Shown piece after piece: positions 8,620 through 17,718 of a DNA stretch of 58,470 nt. The stretch covers positions 1 to 58,470 of the forward strand of contig NZ_SMNT01000024.1 of NCBI RefSeq assembly GCF_004348265.1, read 5' to 3'. A model generated the notes under the pieces. That model was not told where the DNA came from. It made no database searches and saw only the letters and a program-made list of their open reading frames with translations. Source of the stretch: Methylobacterium segetis (GTDB lineage Bacteria > Pseudomonadota > Alphaproteobacteria > Rhizobiales > Beijerinckiaceae). The first letter of the stretch is position 1. Each line of letters opens with the position of its first letter. The position numbers and the translations under genes are program-made.

Positions 8620-9228
8620 CTAGCAGCCCGCCTGCGCGCTGCCGCTCGAGACCTGGAACGGCTCGTTGTAGACGAAGGTCGTCGAACGCAGGATCAACGC
8701 CTCGCCCAGCGACTCCCCGAAATAGGCCTGAACGAACCTGCCGAAGCTGAGAAAGCTGTAGGCCACGTCGATGAAGAGGTAATCGCCCGGGCCGCCGAGA
8801 CAGTAGACGCTCTTGTTCGGGTCGAGGTTGACCGGCCTGAGAGCCGGCAGCGTCTGATCAATGAAGGCGTAGATGCCCGAGCCGCTCTGCGCGGAGGAGA
8901 CCTTCGCGATCTTCGAGATGCTAACGGTGATCTTCGAGCAGTCGATCGGCACCCTCAGCGCCGGGCAGAGGAGCTGGGTCCGGAACTGGGAGGCCGAGAT
9001 CGACTTGGCCTGAACGTTGCCCGTCATCACGAGACGCGCGGCCGTCCGCGTCGCGCTGTCGAGGGATTGCAGGGCGAAGTGGTAGAGCGCGACCTGGAAG
9101 ATCACGAAGACGAAGCCGAGGAACGGTACCGCCGTGAGGGCGAACTCGACGGCCGCGCTCCCGGCCCCGTCGCCGATCAGGCTCCCGACTGGAGAGCCCC
9201 TCCTGCCCCCTCTCCACGCTCCGTCCAT
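8620..9228 (-). CDS. TadE-family pseudopilin-like protein
   Basis: A 202-residue protein with the TadE motif GSAAVEFALTAVPFLGFVF at residues 23-41, a Glu followed by a single membrane helix, and a periplasmic domain with four cysteines (LLCPALRVPIDC, YCLGG and the C-terminal Cys). It is the first gene of a three-gene leftward operon of Tad-type proteins and abuts the next gene without a gap. By homology it is a minor pilin or assembly factor of Flp pili and acts at the inner membrane. The motor genes are not nearby. Confidence 0.82.
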   Translation of the reverse strand: MDGAWRGGRRGSPVGSLIGDGAGSAAVEFALTAVPFLGFVFVIFQVALYHFALQSLDSATRTAARLVMTGNVQAKSISASQFRTQLLCPALRVPIDCSKITVSISKIAKVSSAQSGSGIYAFIDQTLPALRPVNLDPNKSVYCLGGPGDYLFIDVAYSFLSFGRFVQAYFGESLGEALILRSTTFVYNEPFQVSSGSAQAGC

Positions 9229-9697
9229 CGCCGGTCCCGAACGGCCTCACCCGCGGTGGCATCCCGATCGATGCCTCGCGCCAATGATGAGTCCTGCCGC
9301 TTACGGACGCGTGAAGGGTCAACAGTATACCGCTCGGGCATCTGAGCGGAAATTGTCCTTTCAAGGCGGCGCCACCGCGAATCGAGCGATTTCGATCTCG
9401 CACGCGCAGAACAGAGAATTTCAGACTTGCGCATCCGTCGCAACGCCTGCTGTTATCGCTTCCTCAAATCCTGCGGCCCACGGGGAAGATGCATGCGAGA
9501 ACAATCCGGGACGTCCTCGCCCGTTGTGACATCGCTCTCATCCTCGCGACGCTCGGACGTCTCCCGACAAAAACTGTCCAAGCCTCATTCCAGCAGCGGC
9601 GGGTGCCCGAGAGCCGCCCTGCCCCGTGCCGGGGGCGCCGCCACGGCATCCCTCTGGCACGGACGTTGCTAACGGTTACATCTGCAAGGAGCGTATA
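9229..9697. promoter_or_regulatory. 469-bp divergent promoter region between the tad genes and oxlT
   Basis: The region is less GC-rich than its surroundings (about 9290-9480) and must hold promoters for the leftward tad operon and the rightward oxlT gene. Short open frames occur here, but none has a ribosome binding site and coding character that convince me. No palindrome or known operator stood out. The oxlT ribosome binding site (AAGGAG, 9686-9691) is at its right end. Confidence 0.5.
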
Positions 9698-10993
9698 ATG
9701 GATACAACAACAAACTCATCCCGCCGGTGGATACAACTTCTGCTTGGATTGATCGTCATGATGACGATCTCCAGTCCGCAATATGTCTGGACCCTGTTCG
9801 TCAAACCCTTTCAGACGAGCACCGGCGCCTCGCTGGCGGCCGTCCAGGTGACCTTCACCCTGGTGATCGTGCTGCAGACCTTCTTCTCGCCGGTGCAGGG
9901 CTGGCTCATCGACCGGTTCAGCCCCAAGCTGATGATCGCGCTGGGCGCCCTGCTCAGCGGGCTCGGCTGGGTCACGGCCTCCTACGCCGAGAGCCTGTTC
10001 GCCCTCTACGCTACCTACGGCGTGCTCTGCGGTCTCGGCACCGGCATCGTCTATGTCGGCATCGTCGGCCTGATGGTGCGCTGGTTCCCCGATCGCCGTG
10101 GCTTCGCCGTGGGCGTCGTCGCCGCCGGTTACGGCATGGGCGCGATGATCACGACCTTCCCGATCACCAACCTGATGGCCGCGACAGACTTCCGCCACAC
10201 CCTGCTCGTGTTCGGCCTCGTCCTCGCGGCCGTCGGCCTCGTCGCGGCGCTCGGCCTGCGCGCACCGCGGCCCGGCGAGATGCAGGCGCTGCCGGACACG
10301 AAGGTGATCTCGGCGGCCGGGGACACGGCCCCGAAGGCGATGCTGCGCACGCCGCTGTTCTGGCTGATGTTCGGCATGATGGCGATGATGTCGACGGGCG
10401 GCCTGATGGTGGTCGCGAACTTCGCCAACTTCGCGCGCGAGTTCGGCGTGGCGGACGAGACGCTGGTCTTCTTCGGCGTCGCCTTCGCGGCGCTGCCCTT
10501 CGCGCTCACCTTCGACCGCGTCACGAACGGCCTGACCCGGCCCTTCTTCGGCTGGGTCTCGGACCATATCGGCCGCGAGAACACGATGGCGATCGCCTTC
10601 GCGCTCGAGGCCTGCGCGATCTGCCTGCTGCTCTACTACCGGCAGAACGCCTACGCCTTCGCCCTCCTCTCGGGCCTCGTGTTCTTCGCCTGGGGTGAGA
10701 TCTTCTCGCTCTTCCCCTCGATCCTCACCGACACGTTCGGGACCAAGCACGCGACCACGAATTACGGCTTCCTCTACATGGCCCAGGGCGTCGGCTCGCT
10801 GCTCGGCGGCCCGGTCGCGGCGCTCATCCACGACTCGGCGGGCAATTGGGTTCCCGTGTTCGGCATCGCCATCGCCCTCGATCTGCTGACGGCGATCCTG
10901 GCCTTCTTCGTTCTGAAGCCGATGCGCAGGACGTGGCTCGGCGTCGCGAGACCGGCCGAGGGCGCGGCGATCGCGAAGCCGGCGATGGTCTGA
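9698..10993 (+). CDS. oxlT: oxalate/formate antiporter (MFS)
   Basis: A 431-residue major facilitator with twelve predicted helices. It resembles OxlT: the N-terminal WIQLLLGLIVMMTISSPQYVWTLFV, the GWLIDRFSPKLMIALGALLSG loop between helices 2 and 3, and GWVSDHIGRENTM in the second half are typical. It should exchange oxalate for formate across the inner membrane, which fits a methylotroph growing on plant-derived oxalate. No oxalyl-CoA genes lie nearby. The start at 9698 has AAGGAG at a 6-nt spacing. An unusually strong terminator follows the gene. Confidence 0.88.
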   Translation: MDTTTNSSRRWIQLLLGLIVMMTISSPQYVWTLFVKPFQTSTGASLAAVQVTFTLVIVLQTFFSPVQGWLIDRFSPKLMIALGALLSGLGWVTASYAESLFALYATYGVLCGLGTGIVYVGIVGLMVRWFPDRRGFAVGVVAAGYGMGAMITTFPITNLMAATDFRHTLLVFGLVLAAVGLVAALGLRAPRPGEMQALPDTKVISAAGDTAPKAMLRTPLFWLMFGMMAMMSTGGLMVVANFANFAREFGVADETLVFFGVAFAALPFALTFDRVTNGLTRPFFGWVSDHIGRENTMAIAFALEACAICLLLYYRQNAYAFALLSGLVFFAWGEIFSLFPSILTDTFGTKHATTNYGFLYMAQGVGSLLGGPVAALIHDSAGNWVPVFGIAIALDLLTAILAFFVLKPMRRTWLGVARPAEGAAIAKPAMV

Positions 10994-11020
10994 GGGCCGA
11001 GGCGCGGCCCGGGAAGCGAA

Positions 11021-11053
11021 GGGGCGGGATGCCGTGCATCCCGCCCCTTTTTT
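11021..11053 (+). terminator. intrinsic terminator of oxlT (12-bp perfect stem, T6)
   Basis: The arms GGGGCGGGATGC (11021-11032) and GCATCCCGCCCC (11036-11047) pair perfectly around a 3-nt loop, followed by TTTTTT. It sits between convergent oxlT and osmC; the T-run favours rightward transcripts. Confidence 0.9.
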
Positions 11054-11072
11054 CGTCCGGTCTCGCAGCCGG

Positions 11073-11582
11073 TCAGGCCTTGCCCGCGCTCACGGCCAGT
11101 TCCGGCCGGTGGTTCAGGGTCTGGAAGACCACGCAGTAGCGCTCCGTCAGCTTGAGGAGCTGGTCGAGCTTCTCCTGCGGCGCGTCGGTGTCGAGGTGGA
11201 AGGCGAGGCGGATCGCGCGGAAGCCCACCGGCGCCTCCTTGTCGACGCCGAGCGTCCCGCGGAAGTCGAGGTCGCCCTCCGCCGAGACGGTGCCGGCGCG
11301 CAGCGGGATTTCCAGGGCGGTCGCGACGGCCTTCAGGGTCACGCCCGCGCAGGCGACGAGCGCCTCGAGCAGCATGTCGCCCGAGCACAGCTCCGCGCCC
11401 GAGCCTCCGGTCGCCGGGTGCAGGCCCGCGACGGCCAGCGCGCGGCCCGTCTCGACTTTGCAGGCGATGCTGCTGTCGTCGAGCGATCCCTTCGCCTTCA
11501 GCGTGATGACCGCGGAATCGGGCGTGCTGCGGTACTGATCCTTCAGGGGGGCCTGGAGGGCGCGCAGGGCGGTGGCGTCCAT
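11073..11582 (-). CDS. OsmC/Ohr-family protein
   Basis: A 169-residue cytosolic protein of the OsmC superfamily, thiol peroxidases that reduce organic hydroperoxides. The two family cysteines appear in ELCSGDMLLEALVACAGVTLKAVA (the first in LCSG, the second in VACAG). A basic and hydrophobic C-terminal half (TERYCVVFQTL) follows. The start at 11582 (MDATALRALQAPLKDQYRS) has GAGGAAAC upstream; an ATG nine codons earlier is less well placed. It sits downstream of the sulfonate transporter ATPase gene, 72 bp away on the same strand, so it could be part of that transcript. Confidence 0.85.
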   Translation of the reverse strand: MDATALRALQAPLKDQYRSTPDSAVITLKAKGSLDDSSIACKVETGRALAVAGLHPATGGSGAELCSGDMLLEALVACAGVTLKAVATALEIPLRAGTVSAEGDLDFRGTLGVDKEAPVGFRAIRLAFHLDTDAPQEKLDQLLKLTERYCVVFQTLNHRPELAVSAGKA

Positions 11583-11654
11583 GGATGTTTCCTCGTTCTG
11601 GTCGACCAAGGCCCGCGGTCTAGCCTGCCCGGGTCCGCTCGACCAGCGGGTGCG

Positions 11655-12437
11655 CTACCACCAGTTCGCGTTCTGCGGGGCCGCCTCGGCCGGGCGCAGG
11701 GAGCGGTCGAGGGCCGCGAGGATCTTCCGCGTGGCCGCCTCGCTCTGGGGGGCTGCCGGCTCCCGCGGCCGCGGGAGCGGCAGCGGAACCGTATCGTCGA
11801 GGCGGCCGGGCTTCGGACGCATCACCACGGCCCGGTCGGCCAGGGCCACGGCCTCGCCGACGTCGTGGGTGACGATGAGCACCGTCGGCCGTACCTCCTC
11901 CCAGAGAGCAAGGAGGTGCCGGTGCAGGTCGCGCCGGGTGAAGGCGTCGAGTGCCGAGAACGGCTCGTCGAGAAGGAGCACCCGCGGGTTCGCCACGAAG
12001 GCGCGGGCGATCGAGACCCGCTGCTGCTGTCCGCCCGAGAGCTCCCGCGGCCAGCGGCCCGCATGCTCGGCAAGCCCCACCCGCTCCAGCGCGTGCGCGA
12101 CCCTGGCCCGCCGCTCGCCACCCGGCAGGTGTGCGAGGCCGAAGCCGACATTGTCGGAGACGCTGAGCCAGGGCAGGAGGCGCGGCTCCTGGAAGACGAG
12201 GCCGACGCCCGGATGCGGAGCCGTGATCGCCTCGCCGTCGAGGCGGATCTGCCCCGCGCTCGCCCGGTCGAGGCCGGCCACGAGCCGCAGGAGCGTGGTC
12301 TTGCCGCAGCCCGAGCCGCCGATCAGAGCGACGATCTCGCCGGCCGGCACCTCGAGGTCGATGTTCGCGAGGGCCTGGGTGCCGTCGGCGTAGGTCTTGG
12401 ACAGATCCGCAATGGTCAGCACGGGCGCGCTCCGCAC
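11655..12437 (-). CDS. ssuB: sulfonate/nitrate-type ABC transporter ATP-binding protein
   Basis: A 260-residue ABC ATPase energising import of a sulfonate or similar anion. Seen are Walker A GGSGCGKTT, Q-loop VFQEPRLLPWLSV (the RLLPW form typical of the SsuB/TauB/NrtD group), signature LSGGQQQRVSIARA, Walker [13 protein letters not shown] and the H-loop VTHD. The GTG start at 12437 was chosen because VRSAPVLTIADLSKTY is where family members begin. The frame stays open upstream to 12722 with an ATG at 12620, but that part lacks family similarity. A 336-bp gap separates it from ssuC, with an AAACGAA palindrome in front, so it may have its own promoter. Confidence 0.85.
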   Translation of the reverse strand: MRSAPVLTIADLSKTYADGTQALANIDLEVPAGEIVALIGGSGCGKTTLLRLVAGLDRASAGQIRLDGEAITAPHPGVGLVFQEPRLLPWLSVSDNVGFGLAHLPGGERRARVAHALERVGLAEHAGRWPRELSGGQQQRVSIARAFVANPRVLLLDEPFSALDAFTRRDLHRHLLALWEEVRPTVLIVTHDVGEAVALADRAVVMRPKPGRLDDTVPLPLPRPREPAAPQSEAATRKILAALDRSLRPAEAAPQNANWW

Positions 12438-12470
12438 GTCGCGGGCCGGGGGCGGTTCGTTCTCCGTGAC

Positions 12471-12493
12471 ATTTGCATGAAACGAAATGTTTC
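12471..12493. promoter_or_regulatory. candidate operator upstream of ssuB (GAAAC-N5-GTTTC)
   Basis: The plus strand reads GAAAC (12479-12483), five bases, GTTTC (12489-12493): a perfect dyad containing AAACGAA. The same AAACGAA core occurs in the promoter regions of ssuA (14714-14731) and the sulfate operon (52416-52422). It lies 34 bp upstream of the ssuB start. Confidence 0.4.
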
Positions 12494-12590
12494 TCGGCGC
12501 ATTGTCCTCCTCGGGCGGCCATGGGCCGCGCCTCGGCCCATCGAGCGAGAGCGGCTGCGGGAAAGGCGCGTCGCGGGAGACGGTTTCAGC

Positions 12591-12767
12591 ATGTTCCGGA
12601 GCGATCTCAACCCACCCCATGCCGGTCCCGAGTCGGACCCGGTCCTGTACGGGGTCGCGAGGGGGCTCGCAGAGCTGTTTCCGCCGGTCGAGACGACCCG
12701 TCCGCAGCGGCGGGAGCCGCACACCTCCTCCGAACGCGACGAGGAGCGGGACGAAGCCGACGGCTGA
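12591..12767 (+). CDS. possible small protein (58 aa) inside the ssuC-ssuB gap
   Basis: A plus-strand frame of 58 codons in the 336-bp gap between ssuC and ssuB, which are on the other strand. The product begins MFRSDLNPPHAGPESDPVLY, continues with an amphipathic GVARGLAELFPPVE and ends in a very charged tail rich in Glu, Asp and Arg. Third codon positions are mostly G or C, and GGGAGA lies about 12 nt before the ATG. There is no known domain. The opposite strand is also open here, so the coding claim rests on composition and the ribosome binding site only. Confidence 0.4.
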   Translation: MFRSDLNPPHAGPESDPVLYGVARGLAELFPPVETTRPQRREPHTSSERDEERDEADG

Positions 12768-12773
12768 GCCCGG

Positions 12774-13622
12774 TCAGAGGCTGTCACGGGCCGTGTCCTG
12801 CCAGCGCGTCAGGGGCCGGGTCAGCATGACCAGCGTCGCGTCGGCGAGCTTTCCGAGGATCGCGAAGGCGATGATCGCGGCCAGGATCTGGTCCGGCTTG
12901 CTGAATTGCTGCCCGTCGACGAGGAGGTAGCCCAGGCCCTCGGAGGCGCCCATCAGCTCGGCCGCCACGACGAACAGGAAGCCGAGGCCGAGGCCCGTGC
13001 GCAGCGCCACCAGGGTCGCGGGCAGCACGGCCGGCAACAGGATGCGCCGCGCCAGCGCCGCCTTCGAGAGGCGGAAGATCCGGCCCACCTCCACGAGCTT
13101 GCGGTCGACCGAGGCGATGGCGCCGGCGACGCCCACGTAGACCGGGAAGAACACGCCGACCGCGATGAGCGCGATCTTGGGCGTCTCCAGGATCCCGAGC
13201 CAGAGGATGAACAGGGGCACCCAGGCGAGGGAGGGGACCGCGCGCAGGGCCTGCAGGCTCGGGTCGAGGAGGTGGCGCGCGAAGGGCAGGGTGCCGGTGA
13301 GCGCCCCCACCAGGATGCCCGCCACGGCCCCGAAGGCGAAGCCGAGGACGACCCGCAGGAGGGTCGCCGTGACGTGGATCCAGAGGTCGCCCGAGGCGGC
13401 GAGATCGTAGAGGGCCGCGCCGATCCGACTCGGCGGCGGCAGCAGGCGCCCCTGCGCCAGACCGTAGCGGACCGCCGCCTCCCAGCCGAGCGCCAACGCC
13501 AGGGGCAGCGCGAGGCCGACGAGGGTGCGGGCCCCATGACCGAGGACGGAGGCGCCGCGTCTGCCCGCGGCAGGGGAGATGGGCGCCGCCGCGCCCTCGG
13601 AGACCAGGATCTGAGCCGTCAT
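12774..13622 (-). CDS. ssuC: sulfonate-type ABC transporter permease
   Basis: A 282-residue inner-membrane permease of the binding-protein-dependent family, with six hydrophobic segments. The first is LVGLALPLALALGWEAAVRYG. The RLLPPPSRIGAALYDL segment and the EAA-like loop (VDRKLVEVGRIFRLSKAALARRILLPAVLPATLVALRTG) are typical of SsuC/TauC/NrtB proteins. It should form the channel for the substrate delivered by the binding protein encoded just upstream (41-bp gap) and be driven by the ATPase at 11655-12437. Confidence 0.9.
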   Translation of the reverse strand: MTAQILVSEGAAAPISPAAGRRGASVLGHGARTLVGLALPLALALGWEAAVRYGLAQGRLLPPPSRIGAALYDLAASGDLWIHVTATLLRVVLGFAFGAVAGILVGALTGTLPFARHLLDPSLQALRAVPSLAWVPLFILWLGILETPKIALIAVGVFFPVYVGVAGAIASVDRKLVEVGRIFRLSKAALARRILLPAVLPATLVALRTGLGLGFLFVVAAELMGASEGLGYLLVDGQQFSKPDQILAAIIAFAILGKLADATLVMLTRPLTRWQDTARDSL

Positions 13623-13663
13623 GCGGCTCGCCCTATCACAGGCGGGCGCGAAAGATCAGACGG

Positions 13664-14650
13664 TCAGGGCTTCCCGCCGGGGTTGAACTGCGGGTCGATC
13701 AGCGCGTCGACGGCCGCCGCCACGTTCGTCTCGGCCGGGATCACGCCGGCCTGCTGCAGGGCGAGACCCGCCGCCCGGATCGCCTCCCCTTGCGTCGGGC
13801 CGACATTCGGCTGGCTCAGGTCGGTGCGTTCGATCTGGCGGGCGATCACCGGATCGGGCAGCTTCGTCGCCGCGACGAGGGCGCTCCTCAGCGCGTCCGG
13901 GTTCGCGATCGCGAAGGCGCGGGCCTGCTCGTAGGCCGCGATCACGGTGCGCACGAGATCCGGGTTCGCCTTGGCGAAATCCTCGCGCACGTCGAGCACG
14001 CCCCAGGTGTTGGCGTTGGCGTCGCGGAAGAACAGCACGTCGTCGTTCTCGATCTCGGCCGCCGCCATCATCGGGTCGAGGCCCGCCCAGGCGTCGACGT
14101 CGCCGCGGTCGAGCGCCGTGCGGCCGTCCGGGTGCTGCAGGAGGACGAGCTTGGCGTCCTTCTCGGTCAGGCCGGCGCCCTGGAGGGCGCGGATCAGGAA
14201 GATGTGGGGGTCGGTCCCGCGGGTCACGGCGACGCGCTTGCCCTTGAGATCGGCGACCTTGGTGATGCCGGTGTCCTTGCGGGTGACGAGCGCGGTCCAT
14301 TCCGGGCGGGAATAGGCGTAGACGACCTTGATCGGGTTGCCGTTGATGCGCGCGAGGAGCGCGGCGGCACCCGCGGAGGAGCCGAAATCGATCGCCCCGC
14401 CGTTGAGGAATTCGAGCGCCTTGTTCGAGCCGAGCGACTGCGTCCAGCGCACCTTGATGCCCTGCGGCTTCAGCGCCTCCTCCAGGAAGCCCTTCTCCTT
14501 CAGGACGAGGCTGACGGGGTTGTAGGTCGCCCAGTCGAGGCGGATCTCCTTGACGTCGCCGGCCTGCGAGGCCCGCGGCAGAGAGGCGGCGACGAGGGCG
14601 AGGGCACCGAGGGTGCGCACAAAGGTCCTGCGGTCGAGGCGCAGCATCAT
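13664..14650 (-). CDS. ssuA: aliphatic-sulfonate-type ABC transporter substrate-binding protein
   Basis: A 328-residue periplasmic binding protein with an N-terminal signal ([24 protein letters not shown]; the RRTFVRT could be a twin-arginine motif). The mature part has the SsuA-like fold: IRLDWATYNPVSLVLKEKG, QSLGSNKALEFLNGGAIDFG and LKGKRVAVTRGTDPHIFL, the last being the phosphate/sulfonate-loop region. It should capture alkanesulfonates or a related anion for the SsuBC transporter. GGGGAGA precedes the ATG at 14650. No sulfonate monooxygenase gene is adjacent, so the true substrate is open. Confidence 0.88.
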   Translation of the reverse strand: MMLRLDRRTFVRTLGALALVAASLPRASQAGDVKEIRLDWATYNPVSLVLKEKGFLEEALKPQGIKVRWTQSLGSNKALEFLNGGAIDFGSSAGAAALLARINGNPIKVVYAYSRPEWTALVTRKDTGITKVADLKGKRVAVTRGTDPHIFLIRALQGAGLTEKDAKLVLLQHPDGRTALDRGDVDAWAGLDPMMAAAEIENDDVLFFRDANANTWGVLDVREDFAKANPDLVRTVIAAYEQARAFAIANPDALRSALVAATKLPDPVIARQIERTDLSQPNVGPTQGEAIRAAGLALQQAGVIPAETNVAAAVDALIDPQFNPGGKP

Positions 14651-14713
14651 CCATCTCCCCTGCCGATCGCGCCCGGTACCCTGCGCGTGCGGCAGATCAG
14701 CTAGGCAATTCCG

Positions 14714-14731
14714 TTCGTTTCGTCAAACGAA
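14714..14731. promoter_or_regulatory. candidate operator in the ssuA-glnD divergent promoter region
   Basis: A perfect dyad TTCGTTT-CGTC-AAACGAA lies in the 194-bp region between divergent ssuA (start 14650) and glnD (start 14845). The AAACGAA half-site is shared with the palindrome ahead of ssuB and with the sulfate-operon promoter region. Confidence 0.45.
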
Positions 14732-14844
14732 ATTTCCGGGGAGGAGAACGCACTCTGGATTGTGCTCGCCGAGAGAAGAAGCCCACTGTTCCCGCCGTGT
14801 TCCGGCCGCTGGCAGCTTCGGCGTAACGTGCTAACGGGAAGGGC

Positions 14845-17637
14845 ATGTTCGACGCTGCCGCCGCCCTGAGCAAAGTCCTCGACAACCTCGATCGCGAGGC
14901 CCGCGAGCCGACGAAGCTGCGCGCCATCCTCGTGCCGGAGCTGCGGGCCGTGATCGAGCGCGGCCACAAGGAGGCCGAGAAGCAGCTCCTGCGCGACCGG
15001 GACGGCATCGCCTGCGCGCGCGCCCTGTCGAACCTCACGGACGCGGTGGTGCGGGCGATCCACGACGCGGTCGTCTGGCGCCTCTACCCGAACGACAATC
15101 CCTCGACCGGCGAGCAACTCGCCGTGGTCGCCACCGGCGGCTACGGCCGGGGCACGATGGCGCCGGGCTCGGACATCGATCTCCTGTTCCTGCTGCCCTA
15201 CAAGCAGACCGCGTGGTCGGAGAGCGTCGTCGAGGCGATGCTCTACGTGCTCTGGGACCTCAAGCTGAAGGTCGGCCACGCCACGCGCTCGGTGGAGGAG
15301 TGCCTGCGCGAGGGGCGCGCGGACATGACGATCCGCACCGCGCTCCTCGAGGCGCGCTTCCTGTTCGGGGCGCGCAGCCTGTTCGAGGAACTCGTCACCC
15401 GCTTCGACGCGGAACTCGTCATGGGCACGGCCCACGAGTTCGTCGAGGCGAAGCTGCGCGAGCGCGACGCCCGCGTCGCCAAGGCCGGCGCCTCGCGCTA
15501 CCTCGTCGAGCCGAACGTCAAGGACGGAAAGGGGGGCCTGCGGGACCTCAACACGCTGTTCTGGATCGCGAAATACACCTACCGGGTGCGCGACCAGGCC
15601 GAGCTCGTCGCGGCCGGCCTGTTCACGCCCGAGGAGTTCAGGCTGTTCGAGCGCTGCGACGAGTTCCTGTGGCGGGTGCGCTGCCACATGCACTTCGTCA
15701 CGGGACGGGCGGAGGAGCGCCTCTCCTTCGGGCTGCAGCCGCGGATCGCGGAGCGGATCGGCTTCGGCGCGCGCGGCGGCCTGTCGGGCGTCGAGCGCTT
15801 CATGAAGGCCTACTTCCTGATCGCCAAGGATGTCGGCGACCTCACCGCCATCGTCTGCGCGGAACTGGAGGCGCGCCACGCCAAGCGCACGCCCGTCCTC
15901 GACCGCTGGATCGGCCGCTTCCGCGACCGCTTCCGGGCGACCGCCATCGAGGCCGAGGATTTCTGGATCGACCATGGCCGCGTGAACCTGCGGGCCGAGG
16001 ACGCGTTCGAGCGCGATCCCGTCAACCTGATCCGGCTGTTCTGGCTCGCCGACCGGCACAACCTCGCGATCCACCCCGACGCCAAGCGTCTCGCCAACCG
16101 GTCCCTTCGGCTGATCAACCCGACGCTCCGGGCGGACGAGGAGGCGAACCGCCTGTTCCTCGACATCCTGACCTCGAAGAACTCGCCCGAGACCATCCTG
16201 CGCCAGATGAACGAGGCGGGCGTGCTCGGCCGCTTCATCCCCGATTTCGGCCGCATCGTCGCGATGATGCAGTTCAACATGTACCACCACTTCACGGTGG
16301 ACGAGCACCTGCTGCGCACCCTCGGGGTGCTGGCGGCGATCGATTCCGGACGGGCCGAGGAGGAGTTCCCCCTCGTCTCCCGCCTCATCGGCACGATCCA
16401 CAACCGCACCGCCCTCTACGTCGCGATCCTCCTGCACGACATCGCGAAGGGGCGGCCGGAGGATCACTCGATCGCGGGCGCGGCCATCGCCCAGAAGCTC
16501 GGGCCTCGCTTCGGCCTCACCCAGGCCGAGACCGAGATGGTGGCCTGGCTCGTGGAGCATCACCTCCTGATGTCGATGACGGCCCAGAGCCGCGACCTCT
16601 CGGACCCGAAGACGATCGAGAAGTTCGCGAGCGTCGTCCAGACGCTGGAGCGCCTGCGCCTTCTCGCCATCCTGACGGTGGCCGACATCACGGCGGTGGG
16701 GCCGGGGGTCTGGACCGCCTGGAAGGGCACCCTGATCCGCACCCTCTACGACGAGACCGAGGTGGTGCTCTCGGGCGGCCATTCGGAGATCGCCCGCACG
16801 GACCGGGTCCGCCTGATCCAGATGGCGCTGCGCGAGCAGCTCTCCGCCTGGTCCTCGGAGGAGTTCGACGCCTACGCCGCCCGGCACAACCAAGCCTACT
16901 GGCTCAAGGTCGAGGCGGTGCGCCAGTTCAAGAACGCGGGCTTCATCAAGCGCCTGACCGGGGAGGGCCGCACGGTCGGCACCGAGGTCGAGACCGATCC
17001 GGTCCGCGGCGTCACGGAGCTCACCGTCTACTCGCCGGACCACCCGCGGCTCCTGGCCATCGTCACCGGCGCCTGCGCGGCGGCCGGGGGGAACATCGTG
17101 GACGCGCAGATCTTCACGACGACGGACGGCTTCGCCCTCGACTCGATCTTCGTCTCGCGCGCCTTCGAGCGGGACGAGGACGAGTTGCGCCGCGCCAAGC
17201 GCATCACCGCGGCGATCGAGCGGGCGCTGAAGGGTGAGATCAAGATCGCCGAGCTCGTGGCCGACAAGCATCCGCCGACGAGCACCCGCGCCAAGACCTT
17301 CCCAGTGCCGCCGGACGTGTTCATCGACAACGCCCTGTCGAGCCGGGAGACGGTGGTCGAGATCACCGGCCTCGACCGGCCGGGCCTCCTCTACGAGCTG
17401 ACGACGGCGCTCAGCCGCCTCTCCCTCAACATCACCTCGGCGCATGTGGCGACCTTCGGCGAGCGGGCGGTCGACGTCTTCTACGTCACGGACCTCACCG
17501 GAACCCGGGTGATCCAGCCGGACCGGCAGGCCGCGATCCGCAGCGCCGTGATGGAGGTGTTCGCGGGCGACGTGGCGGCCCTCAAGGCGGAGGGCCTGGA
17601 GGCGCTCGTCGCGGCGCCGCCGCCGCGGGAGGCGTGA
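14845..17637 (+). CDS. glnD: bifunctional PII uridylyltransferase / uridylyl-removing enzyme
   Basis: A 930-residue cytosolic nitrogen sensor that uridylylates PII proteins when glutamine is low and removes UMP when it is high. Domains in order: nucleotidyltransferase (GGYGRG at 98-103 and SDID with Asp110 and Asp112 as metal ligands), the GlnD linker, an HD hydrolase domain (LLHDIAKGRPEDHS), and two C-terminal ACT domains (ELTVYSPDHPRLLAIVTG; VEITGLDRPGLLYELTTAL). The length is normal. AAGGG precedes the ATG. It is transcribed away from ssuA and followed by grpE after 81 bp. Confidence 0.97.
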   Translation: MFDAAAALSKVLDNLDREAREPTKLRAILVPELRAVIERGHKEAEKQLLRDRDGIACARALSNLTDAVVRAIHDAVVWRLYPNDNPSTGEQLAVVATGGYGRGTMAPGSDIDLLFLLPYKQTAWSESVVEAMLYVLWDLKLKVGHATRSVEECLREGRADMTIRTALLEARFLFGARSLFEELVTRFDAELVMGTAHEFVEAKLRERDARVAKAGASRYLVEPNVKDGKGGLRDLNTLFWIAKYTYRVRDQAELVAAGLFTPEEFRLFERCDEFLWRVRCHMHFVTGRAEERLSFGLQPRIAERIGFGARGGLSGVERFMKAYFLIAKDVGDLTAIVCAELEARHAKRTPVLDRWIGRFRDRFRATAIEAEDFWIDHGRVNLRAEDAFERDPVNLIRLFWLADRHNLAIHPDAKRLANRSLRLINPTLRADEEANRLFLDILTSKNSPETILRQMNEAGVLGRFIPDFGRIVAMMQFNMYHHFTVDEHLLRTLGVLAAIDSGRAEEEFPLVSRLIGTIHNRTALYVAILLHDIAKGRPEDHSIAGAAIAQKLGPRFGLTQAETEMVAWLVEHHLLMSMTAQSRDLSDPKTIEKFASVVQTLERLRLLAILTVADITAVGPGVWTAWKGTLIRTLYDETEVVLSGGHSEIARTDRVRLIQMALREQLSAWSSEEFDAYAARHNQAYWLKVEAVRQFKNAGFIKRLTGEGRTVGTEVETDPVRGVTELTVYSPDHPRLLAIVTGACAAAGGNIVDAQIFTTTDGFALDSIFVSRAFERDEDELRRAKRITAAIERALKGEIKIAELVADKHPPTSTRAKTFPVPPDVFIDNALSSRETVVEITGLDRPGLLYELTTALSRLSLNITSAHVATFGERAVDVFYVTDLTGTRVIQPDRQAAIRSAVMEVFAGDVAALKAEGLEALVAAPPPREA

Positions 17638-17718
17638 GTCCGGCCGCGGGTTGATTTCGCGGGCGCGCCGCCTGATATCAGCGGCCATCCCTGAATCCTT
17701 GGCCACGACAGAATCGCG

